A stretch of 64,000 nt of DNA from Thysanoteuthis rhombus (lineage: Eukaryota > Mollusca > Cephalopoda > Oegopsida > Thysanoteuthidae). Position 1 is the first letter of the stretch. Each line of letters starts with the position of its first letter. This document shows, piece after piece, positions 58,361-64,000 of the stretch. A program made the translations under genes and the position numbers. Under the pieces are notes generated by a model. That model made no database searches and was not told the DNA's origin. It saw only the letters and a program-made list of their open reading frames with translations. The stretch lies in assembly GCA_963457665.1 (NCBI GenBank), contig OY735205.1:26092191-26156190 (forward strand), given 5' to 3'.

Positions 58361-59370
58361 TCACTCTCGATTGTGACCCTTATGTCGCAAAAGCGCTCCT
58401 TGAACCCGGTAAGAAAGAGAAAAATTCCTCTTTGATTTTGATTCCTAAAAAAGAAAAAAAAATGTTTACATCATATTGACCCCTAAAAGATAATACCAAC
58501 GTTCCCTGTTGATTTTCATGCATAAAACCGAAAGAAATATTCCACCATGATTTGGACTCATGGAAGCGAAAAAAAAATCTCTTTTGATTTTCACACCTAA
58601 AAGTGGAAACTAAAAGTACCATCTTAATTTTTTCCCGTGAAATAGAGAGAAACTTTCCCCAATGTTGAACCCTTGAACTGCTTCCAATTTATCCCAGAAA
58701 TCCCAAAACAAGATCCCCTCTCGATTTTTTACCCCAAAATGAAAGGAAATTTAATCCAGGATTCTGACCCCCTAAATTGAAAACAAAATCCCTGAACTAT
58801 TTTAGTGTGAAAGAAAAAAAAACTTGGATTAGATTCCTAAAAGCGGAATTATATTCCATCTGAATTTGATACACAAAAAAAATGTTACTTTTGATTTCGT
58901 CTCGAAAAATTGGAAAAAAATAGTTCACTCCAATTTTGCCCCCAATAATCGAAAAAAAACTTATCCCGATTTAAACCCCTTAAAGGGAAATTTTTAGACT
59001 GTTTAAAAGAGAATCTCAATTTAAAAACTTAAAAGAAGGAAAGAAACCCTAATTTTGATACCATAAAATGAAAAATCAATTTATTTTTTCGATCTGATCC
59101 CTAAAAGAGAGATAAAACTGATTTTGATCGCTAAAAATAGAAAGGAAAGTCCTTTTCTTGATATTAACCTAGGAATCTTCTCAAATATTCTTCATGATTC
59201 CAATCCCGAAAAAAAAATTACCCTTCGATTGAGATACTTAAAAGTGAAGAAAGATTCCTCTCTCGATTTTGACCTTGAAAATGAATAACACATTTCTCTC
59301 TAAATTTTCAACCCAAAAGTGGTAAAAATTCCCCAATGTTTTAACCCCTAGGAGTGAAAAAAAGTTTTTT
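58360..59370. repeat. Degenerate minisatellite, unit about 45-55 bases
   Basis: Phrases of the form GATTTTGACCCCTAAAAGTG followed by A-runs and TTCCTCT or TCCCCTC recur about twenty times across the kilobase. Examples of the CCTAAA element lie at 58446, 58482, 58591, 58772, 59100 and 59366. Each unit has drifted and unit length varies, so no frame survives. It continues straight on from block B. Confidence 0.65.
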
Positions 59371-59374
59371 TTTT

Positions 59375-60325
59375 CATCAATGTTGATCCAGCCATTGAAT
59401 CCTAATAATATCTGATCCTCGAATTTCGTGATACGAAAAATATATCATGACAGTACTAAATCAAAACATACAATTCTAAACACAACACTATTTAACATAT
59501 CCACGTACAATCGATAATATTGTACTCTGCCTCAAAGAAAGCAACATATCGTCATATTTCGATTTCGAAATTTGATTTGAAAGAAATGACTCAAAAATGT
59601 TGAATGCATGTATATAGCATTTGTGAAAGTGAGTATGTTACCTATTAGAGCATTTGATATACGTGTATGAGAGTGCATATATGGCATGTGCGTCTCCAAT
59701 ATCTGTATTTTTCATGTATGTGTACAGGCGTACAGGTATGCAGCATGTGTGTATGTGTAAGCCTATATGTAGTTCTAGTGTTAATGTGTGTTTAAGAGAG
59801 AGCATATGGCATGTATGCTAATGCGTTTGCGTATTTGACATGTATATGGTATATATGTACATTTATGCATCAGCATCGGGAAGAAATTTAAAAATTACTG
59901 GAAAGAAAAAATATTACACACAAATATATTACGTACATGGCCACAATATAATCGGACCAGATTGACTTTCACATTTTTGAGCTCATCGGGTAAAATTTCC
60001 AGACAACACCGGGTATCACGTGCTAGAATGTAAAATTTCTGTTTGAATCGTCTACTATCATTAAAAAAATGAAAGTTGAAGAGAGTAAAAAAAAAAAAAA
60101 AGTGAAAAATGCACTCTTTGATAACATTCGATTAAACAGACTTTCAGTTTTAACAATCTGTCGAAGGTTTACTGTATACGTACGTTTGCATCGACTGGGA
60201 GTAAGATTTAGTAAAAATTTTCATCATGTTTAGAAACTCAAAATCTACCCTGAATTTTGAGAGAACGCGGAGGAGTTCTCTCAAAATAACAACTCGATAA
60301 GCTTCCATGAAGATTAAATGAAATG
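59375..60325. other. No gene; cryptic TG/TATG-rich stretch
   Basis: Positions 59605-59870 are rich in TGTATATG, GCATGT and GTGTGTA without a strict unit. The rest is unassigned. Confidence 0.45.
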
Positions 60326-60329
60326 CATT

Positions 60330-61270
60330 TCTCTACGACGGCTGGCCATTTTCTGTGAAGTCCGTTAAAGCCAGAAGTCTTCAAATACGTCTTCGTGCTA
60401 GACATCAAAGAAGATAGATGACTTAATCTCGGAGCAGTCAGCTACAAACATTGTCACGCGTAAGGTCGTCTCCGGTACCTACTTACCCACCGTAATACAC
60501 ATGCGCTACTCTTCCGACCTGCCATCGTGAATGGTAATCTGTACAACCCGATTTTGAACTTCTACACCAGTCCTGTCCAAAAATATCCTCTGCATCACTC
60601 TGGCCTGGGTCCCACTGAATGTTTGAATGTGGAGTCTCAGTTTTGTCAAACAGCAAAGACATTTCGTGCTTACAGAGGAACTCTCTCCCATAGAGGCAGG
60701 AAGGTTCTTAACAAAGCCCGTGTGACTAGCATTCTGAAGGATTTTCAGAACAATCCAGAACAATGTGGCATCCGAGTAGACCTTGGGATTGCTGGTATGA
60801 AAAGTGTTACTTTGGATCTTGTTATTTTTTATTTTCTAGAATGCAGCAGCACTGGGTCTGACATCAACCAAGTCAGTATATCTTCATCTGCCACATGAAC
60901 AAGCACAGCAAAGTCCGATGTACAAGACCAAAAGCAACTGTTACGACATACCATTTATTTACTCACAGAATCAGAATAGAGTCATGTCATCCTGTAGCAC
61001 ATGGAATTGGCATCACCACGAAGCTCCAGCGCTGCCTGAGGCATAGCATTATTGCATACGTGGCGGCCTCCAGGGAATCAAAGATTTAGTTATGGGTAAC
61101 CGATGCCAAGGTCATAGCCAATGTTGGTTTGTTAGGATGTAATGTTGTATATACCAAGATTTGCTAGTTGATGCTGTGGCTAATTTAAGCTGCTGTAGTC
61201 CAAAGAGCTTGACAGGTCATATGTTTTATCCTGAGAATGTGTCAGGGCACTTCAATGCTGTACTCAGTTT
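60330..61270 (+). other. Composition island with open frames and splice-like signals
   Basis: More balanced base composition than either flank. On the plus strand, 60527-60898 is open for 123 codons and includes GPTECLNVESQFCQTAK and LSHRGRKVLNKARVTSILK, then DFQNNPEQCGIRVDLGIAG. At 60796 comes G then GTATGA, a possible donor. At 60826-60839 TTTTATTTTCTAG is a good acceptor, after which a 72-codon frame in another phase reads NAAALGLTSTKSVYLHLPHE through to CSTWNWHHHEAPALPEA and a stop. An intron of about 45 bases would be unusually short, so the two signals may belong to different transcripts or be chance. I do not recognise the protein. The minus strand is also open at 60763-60506. Confidence 0.25.
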
Positions 61271-61274
61271 GTTT

Positions 61275-64000
61275 GTTAGCTAATGATTCATCGTTTTTTT
61301 TCCATTTTTTAACATCCATGTTTGTCTCAAATCAAAAAATGTTTGAGAATGTTCACTGTTTTTGTCTTTGAATGGTCAAAAGTTCTGATTTTTTTTCAAA
61401 TATAGAATAGATATTTTGAGAGAGTAAATACGCATATTCATATGTATGACACAAATTAAAAAAAAAATCCTTTTGACGAAAAGGTTTTCGACGTAACGCC
61501 AAGGCTTATTCTCATCCACATCGGAAATTGACGATGATCTCAATCATTTTCTTCAATTATTTCCCCAAGTTCTGCAAAATGTGTAGATGTAACCTTTTGT
61601 CAGCATTTGGTACTTCTGTAATTTCAACATTTTTCATTTCTGCTCAAGATTCAAAGTTTTCAAATCATCCCTCCATCTATATGAATGTTACATCGTCCGT
61701 TCACAGTTCGAAGAAAATTGCTTCAATTGAGGAATATCTTCTGTCTGCACTCGATTATTTTGCGACAGCAATAAAGTGATTGAAATAGTTCACTGTATTT
61801 CATAAGAATGTCTCGTGAAATAAAACCAACGTTTGATATTGAATAGTCGAATATACTGCGCATCTGAGTGTTGGCGTATAATGGAGCATTTGAATAACTA
61901 ACTGATAAAGGGAAAACACAAGTTGAGTATAATATTCGCTAGGGGGTATCAAGTTGGCCCATTCGTTTTATGTCCCTGGTCATAAATTTGACTAGCACAG
62001 ATTGTACCCGGGATATAAACAGGGTAGCCCACTTTAACCTCTCGTATAGTCTTGGTAGATGGTATGTTTTAGGCCGTTACACCAGCAACCAACATCGATA
62101 AATTCGTGAATCGGTTCTCTCACAACTTCTTTCAATTTGATATGAGATTCTTTATAAAACGGTACCAAAACAAAAACCTGGTTGTTTTTGGCGCTGGATG
62201 GCAGCGAATTATATTGAAGACGGCAGAAATTATCTTGAGCAGTAAAGACAAAAATAGTGAATTATGAGACATTATCATTTTTGCGTAGTATTTATTTCAT
62301 TTTGATTTTAATCGTTGGCATAGCAAGTAACGACGGAGAGAGAATGGACTCAGAGTGCCAAGTTGAAACTCCGATTCGGTCAGTTTGTATTCATATTGAA
62401 ATAATGAAGAATGCATAAAAAATCATAAATCCATTAAAAAAAAAATGCATAAAAAATGCATAAATCCATATCTCCTCTTGCTATTAGTAAAACAGTGAAA
62501 GATAGAGAGAGACAGGTCACCTCAGGTGCTCTATTATTCAACATATCTAAAGCAGATGGAATAAGTGTTAATGTGATATGCGTGGTCCAAACAAGAATAT
62601 TACTTACTTGATTAATATCACAATTATTTCGACCGTCAAACTACGTCAGATATTGAAAAAAAGCCATAAGAAAAGCTCCAACACATGAACTTCTTTTTAC
62701 CTCAGGAAGAGTACCTTTTCCATTGCAGCTGCTCAATGGCGACGAAAGCCAGAGGGCTCTTAAGAATACCTTTTATCATTCCGATCGCTGAGCACCGTAT
62801 TTTCTAATGATATAATTATCAGTAATAGTAATAGCAGTATTACCAGCAGTAGTTTTAAATTGAATAATGATGTTCTCTGCAAAATGCCAGTAGATAACAG
62901 TAGAAAAGATTTTAATAAAGTCATCTAATAAAGATGTTATAGTACAAATATCTTCTATTTTAACATAATAAGTCGAGTTAATTTGTTACCATCTTATCAT
63001 AGCTGTGTTTAAGAAGAACAAACTGATTATAATAAGGGTAATCAATGACACATACATTTTTCCGATACCAAGAATCAAAATGTCAGTACGAAATTAAATG
63101 GTTATAAATCATTCAAGAGTTTTATGGACTCCGAGATAACCAGTTAGGTTTGATATACTTCAATATTTGATCTCTCAGGCGAGGATGCAGATTATTGGAT
63201 CATTTTAATCGTCTTCTTGGTTTTGTTTCTTTTACAATATTTCGGTTGTGTATACCCCGGCCTTCTATGATTGCCCATTGAGTTCTACAATGTCGAATAA
63301 AAAAAAAACCCTCTAGAGCTGGTGTTTCAATTAAAAAAAATATCATAAGTATGAATGAGGTTATACAGTGGCTTATAACGATTCAATTCGTAATCACTCA
63401 ACATGGACCATAGAAATATCATGACGCAAATGATTTTTGAATATTTTTCCTGCAAATTTTGTCTTCCTCTGTATCATTTTCCTTTTTTCTTTATTTACGC
63501 AACCATCGATTTTTCAATGAAGTAAAATATTTTGAAAGAATATAATTTTTTGCGAAACTCCTTTTTGAAAGCCATTCATTGATTTTGTTCAGTTGATGTC
63601 TAATCTACTGATCTAGGTTTGAATTCACCAACCATAATTTGTTTCAGATTCCAATCGGTTGAATAACATTTCAAATAAATTCTTTGAAGCCAATGGATCT
63701 ATTATTTTTGTATATTTTATTGAAGATGATTTATACAAAAATTGCAGACACGTTGACTCCGAATCCTCATCTAATTCCATTTTATTAATCTAACTTTGTT
63801 AGCAATTTCCAAAATAAAAATATGGAAATATTTCTTACTACTCTTTGACTCATGGCTTCACTGACTCTTAATATGTGTATAAATGAAAATCTGAATAATT
63901 TTAGGTGAAAATCGTTGAAACGGAAAAATGGTTTTAAGGGGTAATCTAGAATCTGGAATGATTATTTTCATCAAGCAACTTCCAAATTGAGCACAGAGCC
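61275..64000. other. No recognisable gene
   Basis: The frame 61528-61779 has no motif that I know. A local tandem of ATGCATAAAAAAT-type units lies at 62410-62472. Short A-runs occur at 63300 and 63334. Confidence 0.4.

Overview
This window is AT-rich, intron- or intergenic-type DNA from an animal. I found no complete host gene in it. The evidence for an animal is the dense microsatellites, the decayed non-LTR retrotransposons of at least two clades, the Penelope-like fragments, the tRNA-derived SINE heads, and the absence of any operon-like packing. A large, repeat-rich invertebrate fits best, such as a cephalopod-like mollusc or a decapod-like arthropod. I cannot fix the lineage: the common cephalopod tRNA-SINE that I would look for was not seen.

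Layout. At 1-175 there is a thumb fragment of an RTE-like LINE, followed by compound microsatellites at 0.93-1.54 kb and then quiet sequence. A minus-strand RTE-like copy lies at 4.08-5.27 kb. A dispersed repeat with a degenerate body lies at 5.4-7.06 kb. A decayed LINE with a restriction-like endonuclease (Dong/R4 type) lies at 7.4-8.72 kb. The 8.7-24 kb stretch is mostly unassigned sequence. It carries further RTE-like pieces at 11.3-11.9, 15.0-15.9 and 16.25 kb, a pair of TA-flanked repeats at 12.97 and 20.3 kb, and Penelope-like coding debris at 19.7 kb. A cluster of three RTE-like copies occupies 23.76-25.79 kb, and a Penelope-like GIY-YIG remnant lies at 26.33-26.57 kb between two (TA)n tracts.

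The best preserved coding sequence is at 30.72-31.78 kb. It is the C-terminal part of a Dong/R4-like LINE, with a CCHC knuckle and a PD-X14-D endonuclease core. A two-module 3' UTR and a TAA-type tail follow, and directly downstream is an RT palm fragment of the same family (32.19-32.57 kb). Later features are a possible first exon at 35.24 kb, a pyrimidine-rich strand at 35.49-36.29 kb, a GC-richer tandem array at 39.52-41.06 kb, further RTE-like copies at 42.7 and 46.3 kb, and SINE-like repeats at 47-48 kb. After these come a head-to-head SINE pair at 55.46-55.82 kb, a Penelope-like GIY-YIG fragment at 56.64-56.9 kb, a degenerate minisatellite at 58.36-59.37 kb, and a composition island with possible splice sites at 60.33-61.27 kb.

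The recognisable coding sequences belong to mobile elements that are mostly 5'-truncated, frameshifted or internally deleted. The recurring theme is a link between retroelements and simple repeats. RTE-like copies end in GAT-type triplets. The Dong/R4-like element has TAA triplets on both sides. Two of the three Penelope-like pieces lie directly against (TA)n.
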